DNA from: Paraphaeosphaeria minitans
Taxonomy: Eukaryota > Ascomycota > Dothideomycetes > Pleosporales > Didymosphaeriaceae
Length of the DNA stretch: 64,000 nt
Assembly (NCBI GenBank): GCA_015832175.1
Contig: WJXW01000001.1
Span: 4,960,001-5,024,000 of the forward strand
Direction: 5' to 3'
Part shown: piece by piece, positions 10,113 through 20,036 of the stretch
Position numbering within the stretch: position 1 is the stretch's first letter
Layout of the letters: each line of letters opens with the position of its first letter
The notes under the pieces: generated by a model
The model's database searches: none
Told to the model about the DNA's origin: nothing
The model's input: the letters and a program-made list of their open reading frames with translations, nothing else
Made by a program: the position numbers and the translations under genes

Positions 10113-10711
10113 ATGGTGATAAAGAGACCGTTTGTCCACGCTGCCACAGGCCTTATCCCCACTTCCGTGTGGGCGTCTCCCTTCTATGCCGACCGCACTC
10201 AGCTCATCGGACACACGCTCGACCCTGCAAAGCTCGCTGCAAAGGCCCCGCCGAATCTCGGGACGTTCGAAACACATCTAAGCCTTTTGGAGCCGGCGCT
10301 CAAAGTTGCAGCAAGTGGCTGATGCCAGCAGAGGCGCCGAGTTTTGCAAACATGATTGCTTACTACCAGATTAAGTGGGGTATGGATATTGCGCAAGTCT
10401 TTTTTAAAGAGGAACGGTATCCTGGGGTATGAGCATGGTTTCACCGTTTCGAAGCACATATTTCTTTCATGCCGGATCTGCAGACCGAGATCAAGTCTGC
10501 AGACGCGCGCTGGAAAACAGACACTCGTCGTATCGAGGGAGAGGCGTTCGCTGGGTCTCATCCCCACACCTGCAGGACCGAGCAGGGAACTCCAAGGGAA
10601 GAGAGGCCTTGTGGAAGGCGTACTGGTTAGTGTGGTACCAGATGATACTGGAAGAAAAAGTCCGGCGGTAGGTACGCTGATGCATGTTGGGGCTGAGGAA
10701 AGACGAAACGG
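10113..10711 (+). pseudogene. Decayed glutathione S-transferase-like gene fragment
   Basis: Three reading frames in succession carry pieces that read as one protein. The frame ending at 10322 contains GLIPTSVWASPFYADRTQ and LGTFETHLSLLEPALK. A second frame continues with WLMPAEAPSFANMIAYYQIKW and ERYPGV, then meets a TGA at 10430-10432 where AWFHRFEAHI follows in frame (a likely TGG to TGA change). After about 10540 the sequence shifts frame again into LIPTPAGPSRELQGKRGLVEG and VSVVPDDTG. The layout resembles the C-terminal part of a fungal GST-like protein, recalled from memory. The thioredoxin-like N-terminal half is not found upstream. So the copy is 5'-truncated with at least two frameshifts and one nonsense codon. 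An active gene with unusual splicing is unlikely given the number of breaks. Confidence 0.6.
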
Positions 10712-12884
10712 GCGAGGTAAATGTCTTTATCCATTTTTCGTGTATTAGATTAAAGTTTAAAGGTGTTAAAAGAAGCAAGTTATTATTGCTATTGCGTTGG
10801 ATGGTGTGGGCTCACGAACGGCCGACTTAGGGGTTCTTTAGAGAGTCGCTGTTACGGCGGCGAGCTATTGCGTCCTCGTTGTAATGTAGACTGAGTTGCG
10901 GTAGACTCGAACAATCCTCACTCGTTTCGTTCTACCGCATTCTAACTGATTCGATATTGAGTTTCCCTCGGGTTGACGCTGGGTTCTGAGACGGGGCGTA
11001 AGGCACACTGAAACATACGAGATTTGACATCGCTTGACGTCACCACGAAAGGCGCTCAGTGTCAGCAAGGAAGATCATTGGAGCACATATAGAGACTTCA
11101 CTGAGACAGAGGAGGTCGAATATGTCTTAAATTACGCCCTCAGCACATATGATGTCCTATGCGAACACAGCGATGGATCATAGAGGACTGACTCCTGTCG
11201 CACGAAAGTCCGGGAGGGAATGGTCTCTACATAGTCGAAATAATCATCCAGAAAGTGCTGTGGAATTATGCGTTTGTTTGGATTGGCAATCTGAAATAAG
11301 TAGTCAGATGATGTAGATGCTTTCCCACCGAAAGCATTACATCGCTGGCACATGTTGCGTAGGAATCCCGAAGGACGACCCTCTTTGAGAATGCCCGCCG
11401 ATGATCTCCAGGATGTATGAAGGCCCTCGTGGAAAGACAGATCAGCAAAGTATCCGGATACTCAGAAATGTAAGGCGGCATTATCCATGTGACTACAACG
11501 ACCTGATTTCTGGGGCGATCTGGAGAAATTCGGCCCAGAGGCTGAGTTCATTGCATGAAGAGTCGTGAAACTTGACTCTAGGAATTCTAGCAAGATCGAT
11601 CCTGCATCTGGTTTACCTGCCAGCTGGGCACGGTGGGGTTGGAAGTGTGCCATCAATATTTCGAATCCTTTAGATATTTTGACTTGCGTGGCTTTGATGA
11701 TGAAAACTAATCTGGACCATTTCGTAGCACCACCCATGACTCTGGAATATTCAAATGAAGCACAATGAAACGAAGGCATCAAGTGTAGATCATGGCCGAC
11801 GATGTCCTTTCTTGATTATTATTTCTATCTCCGTTCCGCAGATCCCCCAGACCATACCGTACAGAAAGACTATGCAGAACCGGAACTGTGGGTGTTAATG
11901 CATCTCTAGCAATAATGTTTCGTCGATCTCGGCCTTTCTTCTCTGATCATTGGCCCTGCATCATTACCACGCCCCAAGTAAGTCACCTCGATCAACATTG
12001 TGAGACTGCGCGGTGCCCGACGCGTGCGACAATAAGCTCGAGCAACTTCAAATAAGCTTACGGCGAGCCTAGCTACATCGCGTCAAATGGGGTCTACGGA
12101 GTTCGTCATTGGGGCCAAGTTTGGTCGCACGGGGCCGAAACAATCGCATTTCTCAAACGTAGATGATCAGCCATAACTTTTTAAAATATACGCAAGAAAA
12201 TCCTACGTTTCCAAAAGCACTTGAAGTTTTCGGCTATCGCATTGGCGATCGTTAGCTCGGGGTTTGTGGCCAAGTTCTGGCCTAAACGGTCTATCGTTAA
12301 AACCCACGAGCCTGTATTGCTTGTGCTTAGATTGTGACGTCAATCTGGGAATGACTATTTTGTGATAGTGGTGTTATGTTGAATCTTGAATGTCTAGAAT
12401 CAGATATTGGAGTTGAATGACTGCGAAAGGTGGAGGACCAATAAGTGCTACGTAGCATTTGAACGTGCTACACAACTACTTGAAAGGCTTGTATGTGGTG
12501 TGGCATCTCAAAAAGTAAAATATGATCATCCGGGAAAATTGGTCAGTTCTGCCTGAGCATGCTCCTTACGGATGTGATATTCCCTCGTGAGAGTCACTTC
12601 GCACAGCCTGTGCTCTAAGACAAGGCATTCATCCGACAACCAACCAAAATGCCGATCTTAGGCTTCCCAATCCCACGATCGTCATTACACAAGGCAAAAG
12701 CCCGTAGACGCAAGGCATAAAGCATCAACTCTTAGCATGTCGAAATGCTATAAGTACCCCCTCAACTCTCATCTAAAGTCCCTCCATCATCACAACGACC
12801 CAGTCACAACTTTCAGCCAACAATTCAATTACAACATTCCAGCTATAACTTCAAGCTTCTCGCTTCCAAACTCAAATATTCAAA
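10712..12884. other. Gene-poor intergenic region
   Basis: About 2.2 kb without a supported gene. Minus-strand frames at 11132-11353, 11266-11481 and 11462-11782 follow one another in different phases and might be a decayed gene, but I recognise nothing in them. A TATAAG at 12749-12754 lies 136 bp before the small secreted protein's ATG and is its likely TATA element. Confidence 0.4.
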
Positions 12885-13197
12885 ATGTTCTCCAAGACCA
12901 TCATAGCCGCTACCTTTACCGCCCTCTTCGCCACTTCGGCCATCGGCGCTGCGATTGCACCCGCTCCAGCCCAGCGCGCTGTTCTCATCGCGGCAGACCC
13001 AGGTTAGTACACATCTTTCAAATCACCTTCAGCAGGGAAGTTCTCAGACTGACCCACGCATAGACGCAGCCTGCAACTGCCCCAACAACTGCAAGCACAA
13101 CAACGGCGATAGCTGCTCTTTCTACCGTGACGGAAACCAACTTGATGGGGAGTGCCAGCACACGGGAGAGGGCGGGCGTCTACTCTGCGTGGCGTAG
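12885..13197 (+). CDS. Small secreted cysteine-rich protein (candidate effector)
   Basis: The model is join(12885..13002, 13064..13197), 83 residues. The 61-bp intron has donor GTTAGT and acceptor TAG. Residues 1-21 form a signal peptide (MFSKTIIAATFTALFATSAIG). A short propeptide-like region rich in Ala and Pro follows to about residue 39. The mature part carries six cysteines at 43, 45, 49, 57, 70 and 81, which could form three disulfides, with Asn/Gly-rich loops and the ending LLCVA. Small size, secretion signal and even cysteine count fit fungal effectors, antimicrobial peptides or other apoplastic proteins. No known family is recognised and no activity is claimed. It stands alone in gene-poor DNA with a TATA-like element 136 bp upstream. 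Without the intron the frame would not stay open, which supports the splice. Confidence 0.75.
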
Positions 13198-14001
13198 GTC
13201 GATGATGATCTCGATTTAGCGATCCGTCGATAAGACTTTGAGAAAAAGGAGACTGAAGAAGATTTGGAAACAAAGGAAAGTCACTGTACTGTTGGAGAGC
13301 ATTGCTCACACATTCGCTTTGTTTCATAGTTTGCGCAGAATAGAAGGATTACAAAAGAGATAACTACTCCTATGGATCTTGCTTTAGCGTGTGACCGTTA
13401 ACAATTTTTGTTTGCGATTTCCGTGTTATTTATTCGCTGGTAAGGGGTTGCAAAATAGTATCCTGGGTTTTGTGACCATGGTACTGTTGCGTACAGGCGC
13501 AGGTGCAAAAGAGAACTCTATCACACATACGCGATAGATAATCTATATACCATTGAACTTAGCTCCACGGGTACTTAAGGGTGTTAAATCCCTTGCTAAG
13601 ACTCAGTAGCTGTAAGTTGGTTATTGTCATGTATAGACTTAACGTGAAAGTATACTTCCGATCAAACGTCAGACCCATCGCTGGTACTTCTGCTCGGCTT
13701 CCGTTTAACCATGTGTTTATGTACTCAGGTATTCATTAGGTCCTAGGATTGCTGGGTGGTCACCTTTGCTCTGCTTCAATCATTGTGGTTAGTTAAACGA
13801 TTACACAGAAGGTTACGTCTGTTACCCGAGCCCCACCCCTTATGCACCGTGCTGCATCCCCGCACCATAGTAACTTGGCACCCCAATAATCGTCATGAAT
13901 CGTCATTATAATTCATTCTCTTCATTTAAAACTCATTCTGAGAGAATTCGAACCCATAGCTTGTGGAAGTCTCCCTTTTTACCATCTTCAATGAACTGAA
14001 A
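13198..14001. other. Intergenic region
   Basis: This 0.8-kb AT-leaning stretch lies between two same-strand genes. It contains no open frame worth reporting and no visible repeat. A motif GAATTCGAACCC near 13945 resembles a reversed T-loop, but no stem pairs around it. Confidence 0.4.
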
Positions 14002-14860
14002 ATGGTGAATCTGACAGCAACCCTTTCTTCGCTCATCGCGGCCAATCACGTCCTTGACTACCTCAATGTACTCGATCCATTCGGCCATATCAGCGTGCGG
14101 AATCCCGACAACAATAACACTTTCTTCATCGCTCTTCAAATGGGCGCTGGTGTCGTTTCGAGTATAAAGGATGTCGGAGAGTACCTCATTTCGGACGGTT
14201 CAGGCGTCAATGGCACGGAAGGTGGATATGCGGAGCGATTTATCCACAGCGAGGTGTTGAAGAGATACCCGGACATCAATGCAGTCGTGCATAGCCACAA
14301 CGAAGATGTACTGCCATATACTATAACTGCAAGCGTTGGCCTTGAGTCAACGTATCACATGGCTGGCTTCTTAGGTACAGCGCTGTCACTATGTTATCTT
14401 GGAGAGCTCAGACTTACAGGCTACAGGCAACCATGTCCCTAACTTCGATATCCAGTCAGTATATAATAACACTGACCCACAGGATATGCTAGTCAATACC
14501 CCTCGTCTCGGGGCGGCCCTTGCTGCTGTCCTGGAAACGAACACTTCGAGACCGACTTCGCCGCTTTACACTACAGCATTACAGCGAGGCCATGGGTTCA
14601 TCACGACAGGAAGCTCAATCGAACAGGTAACCGAGTTTGCGTACTACGCTACGAGTAGTGCGCGGGTGCAGACCAGAGCAATTGGTCTACTCTCGAGTTC
14701 AGGAATGGGATCTCAGAACCCACAGTATCTTTCGACCGAGGAGCGCAAAGATTCCAAGAACATGAACATCTGGATTAGCTACAAGCCGTGGAAACAGTGG
14801 GTATATCAATCTGAGCGGAGCGGGATGTATATAAACAAACTAGGGACACCGCCGGTGTAG
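14002..14860 (+). CDS. Class II aldolase/adducin-domain protein
   Basis: The model is join(14002..14374, 14427..14860), 268 residues; the 52-bp intron (GTACAG...CTACAG) joins MAGFLG to NHVPNFDI, restoring the family sequence. Class II aldolase landmarks are FGHISVRNP (residues 27-35), HSEVLKRYP (82-90), the zinc-ligand motif HSH at 97-99 in VVHSHNED, and RGHGF for the third metal histidine. The fold binds Zn2+ and supports aldol cleavage of sugar phosphates in bacterial relatives; the fungal members are uncharacterised. Homologues I recall often start with a signal peptide, but no upstream in-frame ATG exists here before a stop, so this copy may have lost its leader or use an unseen upstream exon. 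Two Asn-x-Ser/Thr sites are compatible with a formerly secreted protein. Confidence 0.8.
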
Positions 14861-15769
14861 GAATCGGATTACACGATATGGACATAGGCATTACAATGAA
14901 TCTATGTTTGTAAATGAGTCCTCTGGATAATTAGTAAATGGATCCCTTCGCTAATCCGCATTAGTGGCTGTGGCGCACTAGTATTGAACGTTCAGCAATC
15001 GAGCCGAACCGGGACAAAGAGCATGTACACATTCAGCTCTTCACAAATATGCACGCAATTGATCAAAGTGTCCAAGATTGCGAAAGAGCCCAGCTGTTTG
15101 TTGCGACTTCGTTGTATCGCGTGCAGCATAACCTCACCAACTTCAATGCTCACCATGTGGCACACTATTTACCGGAGACTTTTGTTCCTGAGATTAAAGT
15201 TCTTTTCCAACAAACTGACACGGCTCGCGTGTTGTGTTACATTGGTCTCTCACACATTGGCAGGACACTGACGTCAGCCGTCAGCAGAACAGCTTTTTAA
15301 TCACGTTGTTTTCTAAACATCGCCCCCAGTCATGATCTGATTACTTTGGGATAGTGACGGTTCGCATCTAGCTGATGACCTGGGCAGGCAGTGATGTATA
15401 GCTTAACGAATCAGATTGCGATCTAATGGCGCGGATTATGTCTCGCTTGGTACCTTCACACGGTACACTAACTTTACGCTGTTTACTAGTAGACATGTGA
15501 CAAGCAAGATGATGTGATCAAGCACATTTGTCGTTAAGACGGAGCTTTGTCATCTGCACAGTCATGAACGGAGCATTCTATACTAGGCAACGTTGGGATA
15601 TGTCTACGGATCTCTAAATGTGGAATGGGCGACCTACTACGACCAGTATTTAACCCTTGTTAAAAAATCGCTTTATAACCGATGATTTAAGTATTTTAGA
15701 GACATTATTCTATCACCAACGTTCTAAAGTTGAAATAAACGTCTTCCATATTTGGAATCGGAAGCCACG
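14861..15769. other. Intergenic region with an unassigned open frame
   Basis: A plus-strand frame at 15049-15300 (MHAIDQSVQDCERAQLFVA..., ending SAVSRTAF) is open for 83 codons and extends upstream past 15000 without a start. It has natural-looking composition but no domain that I recognise. It could be a gene relic. The rest is AT-rich with nothing evident. Confidence 0.3.
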
Positions 15770-18067
15770 ATGGTGAAAGCTCTCATTCGCGACGCGCCTT
15801 TCGGCCGGCTAATTCGAATTTTGACCAAAAATCGCGTCTTTAAGTACCCTGAGAAAGATCCAAATTTCCAATGTCCCAACTCTTACGCTGAGGGCCGGAC
15901 GGCTTCGATACGATGTAGTGTGGCAAGCAGAAAGCCTACGAACCAGTCCGCGGGCCCTACGAATACGGAGGACACCGAGAAGCAGGAGCTTCAAGATGAC
16001 AGCACGATCCAAGCCCCGCCAGCAGGCATTGGGGAAACGGTTGGGGATCCTATGAGAAATATCGAGAAGGTTTTGTCAGCCTCTTCAAGTGCCGCGGACT
16101 CGAGTGAAATGCTTCGTCCGGTGTCATCCAATATCACAAGAACAAAATCACTGCCGTATACTGCCGGGAGATTGCATCAAGACGAGCAGGCTGCGATTGA
16201 GCGAAAAGAGTCAAGACCAATCGCACCGATGAAGACCGCAGACGGATCGATTCTTGTTGACTGGTACTCTACAGACGATCCGGAAAATCCGTAGGTGAGA
16301 AATATGGTGTAGTGCAAGGAAACGGGAAGCTTACAACAAGTCGCAGAACTGGTCGCTTAAGAAGAAGATATGGACAGCACTTTTGATCGACATTTACACT
16401 TTTGTGGTGTATTGCTCAAGTAGCATCTACGTGTCCAGCGAGGAGTTAGTACAGATTAGATTTGGCGTGGCACTCTTGAAGGCTTCTCTCGGCCTGGCTT
16501 TATATGTTTTCGGTATGCTCCTAGGCTGCATGGACTTGATGCCATGAAGGTTAACATAGCTCAGGGTATGGCATTGGTCCTTTGATTTTCGCTCCGTTGT
16601 CGGAAGGTAGGGTTTGACCATGGAGTCGAAGTGCATCGCTCATTCTGTGTACAGTCCCGACTTTTGGAAGAAACATCCCCTACATCACGACTTTCGCTTT
16701 ATTCACTATCGTCGCTCTACCTACTGCCCTGGTCGACAACTTAGGAGGCTTGCTTGTACTACGTTTTCTGCTCGGCTTTTTCGGTAGCCCGTGTCTTGCC
16801 AACGGAGGCGCAAGCATGGGGCTAGGTACTTCGAGTTCTCTCAGATCCTTCCAGCTAACAAGTCAAAGGATATGTTCTCACTTTTGTATCTACCCTACGC
16901 CATGGCGTTCTGGGTCAGTGCCGCCTTCGCCGCACCCGCCCTCGGCCCCTTGATCTCCGGCTTCGCCGTCTACGCAGAAAACTGGCGTTGGGCACAGTGG
17001 GAGGTATTATGGATGGCTGGGCCTGTCTTCTTCCTTTTCTTCTTCTTTCTGCCCGAGACGTCGCCCTCGACCATTCTGCTCAACCGCGCAGCGCGTCTAC
17101 GAAAGGCGTCAGGCAATGAAAATATCCGCTCGCAGACCGAGATAGAGAGGAAGGATACCCCACTCAGCACCATCATTCTCGAAGCGATCTGGAAACCTAT
17201 GGAGATTACATTTAAGGATCCTGCGGTACATTCCTCCCTTTCCAGCCTCTAAAGGTGTGAAGAAATTGACTAACAGCCTGTAACAGATAATCTTCGTAAA
17301 CATCTACACGGCGTTGATCTATGGTATTTACTACAGTTTCTTCGAGGTCTTCGCCCTCGTGTATCCTGTCATGTACGGCTTCACCATTGGCGAAACAGGC
17401 CTTGTTTTCGCATGCATCATTGTAAGTCACGCAATCTCTTCAACCTTTCTTGATAACAGAAGCTGAAAACATCTTCAGGTCGGCTGCATCATATCTATGG
17501 CTATATACTTCTCTTACCTGCACTTCTACCTCATTCCCGACGTACTCAAGAACGGCCTCCGCGCACAAGAATTTCGCCTTCAGCCTGCGCTTATCGCTTG
17601 CTTTGGGCCTACAATAGGACTCTTCATGTTTGCGTGGCTCGCGAATCCTAGTATCCACTGGATGGGCACTGTGGTTGGGTGTACAATTTATGCAATCACT
17701 GTGTACATCTTGATGCAATGTATTTTCAGTAAACACTGTCTAAGCCTTCCGTAAGGAAGAAAATGCTAACAACGACACAGCTTATGTCCCGATGTCGTAC
17801 CCTCAATACGCCGCGTCGCTTTTTGCAGGAAATGATTTCTTCCGCTCGCTATTTGCGTTTGGATCGGTTCTGTTCTCGAGATCAATGTACATCGATCTTG
17901 GTGTGGGCAAAGGTTTAAGTCTGCTGGGTGGTCTCAGTGTTATGGGCATCGTGAGTGGGACTCCGAATAAGAGCTATCAAAGTGACTAACGTGAATAGAT
18001 CGGAATGTGGGCACTATACTTCTACGGAGCGAGGTTGAGGGCCAGGTCAAAGTTCGCTATCTCTTGA
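15770..18067 (+). pseudogene. MFS multidrug transporter (DHA1/FLR1 type), near-intact pseudogene
   Basis: Nine exon blocks align to one MFS protein of about 626 codons: 15770-16294, 16347-16512, 16565-16606, 16655-16821, 16869-17225, 17287-17421, 17479-17728, 17781-17950 and 17999-18067. The N-terminus (RDAPFGRLIRILTKNRVF) and DWYSTDDPENP are typical of DHA1 drug:H+ antiporters. Later come GYGIGPLIFAPLSE (motif C type), PTFGRNIPYI, LLGFFGSPCLANGGAS, and the end GMWALYFYGARLRARSKF. Two lesions break it. The codon at 16292-16294, where the family has Gln before NWS, is TAG and directly precedes a good GTGAGA donor. The block ending ATG GGG at 16821 should be followed by a donor, but the genome has CTAGGT; using the nearby GTACTT shifts the frame. 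Seven other junctions look normal, so decay is recent or a rare allele is represented. Confidence 0.75.
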
Positions 18068-18341
18068 GGCGGGAACCACCAAGAATATTTGTATGTGGCA
18101 CGGATCCGGCTGAGTCTGTGCCTTCGCGTGAAATTGGGTTGAGGATTGATCAGCTCGAGCCTAGGAGAATAGGCCATGCAAGCTCATGAAGCAGGAAATT
18201 AATTCTAGAATGATTTTGAGCAATCGTCGGGGTTACTACTTGAAGGCGGCGAGACAATGGAGCAAGCAGAGGAGTATATTGTAACATTATTCCAAGTCTA
18301 GTTTAAAGAGATGCGTATAATACATGGATTAATTGGCGTAT

Positions 18342-20036
18342 TTACATAGCGAAATGCCTGCGAAGTATAGGGTTGTGAGACTCTAATCCACGTTTCTTCA
18401 ATCCCGTAGTCTGTGGAAACGCGTCGAATTCGGTTTCACATGTGATATTCCTAGGAGGTAGTTCACCAGTCTTGTAGTACTTCTGTACATATGATGAAGT
18501 GCAGTTCGAAGAGGTGACCACAAGGCCGTGTCCAACTGCGTCCTGGAGTAGGATAGCCGATCCCTCAAAGTACCCAGACATGAGCTCAGCAGAACTTGTT
18601 ACTGGATCTAGGACGTTGTCGGCGAAGAGGATAGGCGTGCTCGTGTTGATCTTCTTGAATCCTGGGAAAATCTGGCTTTTGGGTGGGGTAATGTCTAGAA
18701 GTCGGCATTGCGGGACGACGGCCAACGGCCAGGTGTCTCCAAGGTATGTACTTATATTCTTCTGCTCCGCGAAGAAGTCGAATAGTGCGTCCTCGCTACC
18801 GTCGAAGCTCTTGTTGTTGTCGTTGCAGGCAATGACCTGCTTAGGTAGCACAGTCTCCGTTCCGGTACCGCCCGGCAGGTAGTCGCATTCGCTTGTTGGT
18901 GCAACGCCTTTCGTCGTGAGTGCAGCGGCCAGCGACCCGTTCCGATGTTCAAGACCGTCGGCCACGATCGCGAGGAGGGGGAAATATACTGGCGGGTTGT
19001 AGACGGCTGTCTGGATGAGACCGCGCACGTCGATGTGGGTGACGACGGTAGGGAATTGAACGAAAAGCGGGTCGTTCACTGGAATTGGGTCCTCTTCTAA
19101 GTCTGAGAGGATAGCGTCAAATCGTTGCTTGATATCGGAAGCGGTCGAACCGTTGCGATAGAAGGCGCAGAGTGGACCAGCCTTAGAACAGGTCTCAAAG
19201 AATGATTCGACGGAAGCGTCGGCCTGGAGAAGATTCTGTGACCAGCTCCTATGGTAGTAGTCATCTCCATCGACAACAGCGTCGAGGAGAAACTTTCCCA
19301 CGCGGTCGGGGTAGAGCGCTGCAAACGTGGTACCCAAGACTGTGCCGTAAGAGGCACCGTAGAAGTCCACCTTGGCATCCTTACGTGGCTTGCCTTGACT
19401 CTCAGCTAGCAATTCGGCGTACTGAAGCATGTCTCGCGCCGTCGCAGGTGTGTTCGCGTACTTGGCAGTTTTGTTCAAATACTGCGTACACCAGGTGCCG
19501 AACGTGCCTGATGCCTCGTAGTACTTGCTAATAGAGACGCCACTACGCGGATTAACATCATTATAGACCAGACCGTAGTAGTAGTAGTCTCTTAGCCACG
19601 GCTTTCCGTCAAAGCAATCGAGCAGTGGACCACTGTTGTTGATACCTCGGGGGTCCATGCCAATGATGTTGTACTCGTCGCCGAGCAGATCCAGTAGTTG
19701 AGGTAGAAGTGATATGAGCACGCTGACACCTGACTCGCCTGGACCGCCAGGGTTGAAAATGATGTCGCCTAATGCGGGTTGCTTTGCTGCTGCATACTTG
19801 AGAAAGGCAATGTTCGTGAAACCGGCGTCTAGGTCCTCGTAGTCGAGTGGGACTTCCAGTTGTGTGCATGTGTAATTGTCGAAACAAGGGATGTACTGCA
19901 TGTATTTCGTAATGGGGACGTCTTTGAAGCTCTGAGCCATCGATGAATTTGAAGCATTGTACTGGCGCTGCAACAACGCCGGGCTTGCAACAGCGGAGGC
20001 TGCAAGCCCAAGCAAGTAAGATTGCCGTGTGAACAT
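18342..20036 (-). CDS. Secreted alpha/beta hydrolase with TAP-like C-terminal domain (S33-type peptidase family)
   Basis: A single exon of 564 residues starts with a signal peptide (MFTRQSYLLGLAASAVASPA). Landmarks in order are the N-terminal PLDYED segment, the oxyanion loop NPGGPGESG (95-103), MDPRG (128-132), and the nucleophile elbow YGASYGT with Ser229. Then come the acid Asp in FADNVLDPVT and the catalytic His in AVGHGLV, which belong to the TAP-like C-terminal domain. Many Asn-x-Ser/Thr sites suggest glycosylation. Relatives are tripeptidyl-type aminopeptidases of actinomycetes and numerous uncharacterised fungal secreted hydrolases. Activity on peptides is likely but unproved. All catalytic residues are present and the frame is unbroken. 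It is convergent with the MFS pseudogene, 274 bp away. Confidence 0.88.
   Translation of the reverse strand: MFTRQSYLLGLAASAVASPALLQRQYNASNSSMAQSFKDVPITKYMQYIPCFDNYTCTQLEVPLDYEDLDAGFTNIAFLKYAAAKQPALGDIIFNPGGPGESGVSVLISLLPQLLDLLGDEYNIIGMDPRGINNSGPLLDCFDGKPWLRDYYYYGLVYNDVNPRSGVSISKYYEASGTFGTWCTQYLNKTAKYANTPATARDMLQYAELLAESQGKPRKDAKVDFYGASYGTVLGTTFAALYPDRVGKFLLDAVVDGDDYYHRSWSQNLLQADASVESFFETCSKAGPLCAFYRNGSTASDIKQRFDAILSDLEEDPIPVNDPLFVQFPTVVTHIDVRGLIQTAVYNPPVYFPLLAIVADGLEHRNGSLAAALTTKGVAPTSECDYLPGGTGTETVLPKQVIACNDNNKSFDGSEDALFDFFAEQKNISTYLGDTWPLAVVPQCRLLDITPPKSQIFPGFKKINTSTPILFADNVLDPVTSSAELMSGYFEGSAILLQDAVGHGLVVTSSNCTSSYVQKYYKTGELPPRNITCETEFDAFPQTTGLKKRGLESHNPILRRHFAM

Noticed and set aside
13940..13956. 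Reversed T-loop-like motif GGGTTCGAATTC, considered as a tRNA gene
   Set aside because: The flanking bases do not form a T stem and no anticodon or D arm is present.
14984..15300. Open frame SVQDCERAQLFVATSLYRVQ
   Set aside because: Looks protein-like but has no start in good context and no recognised family.
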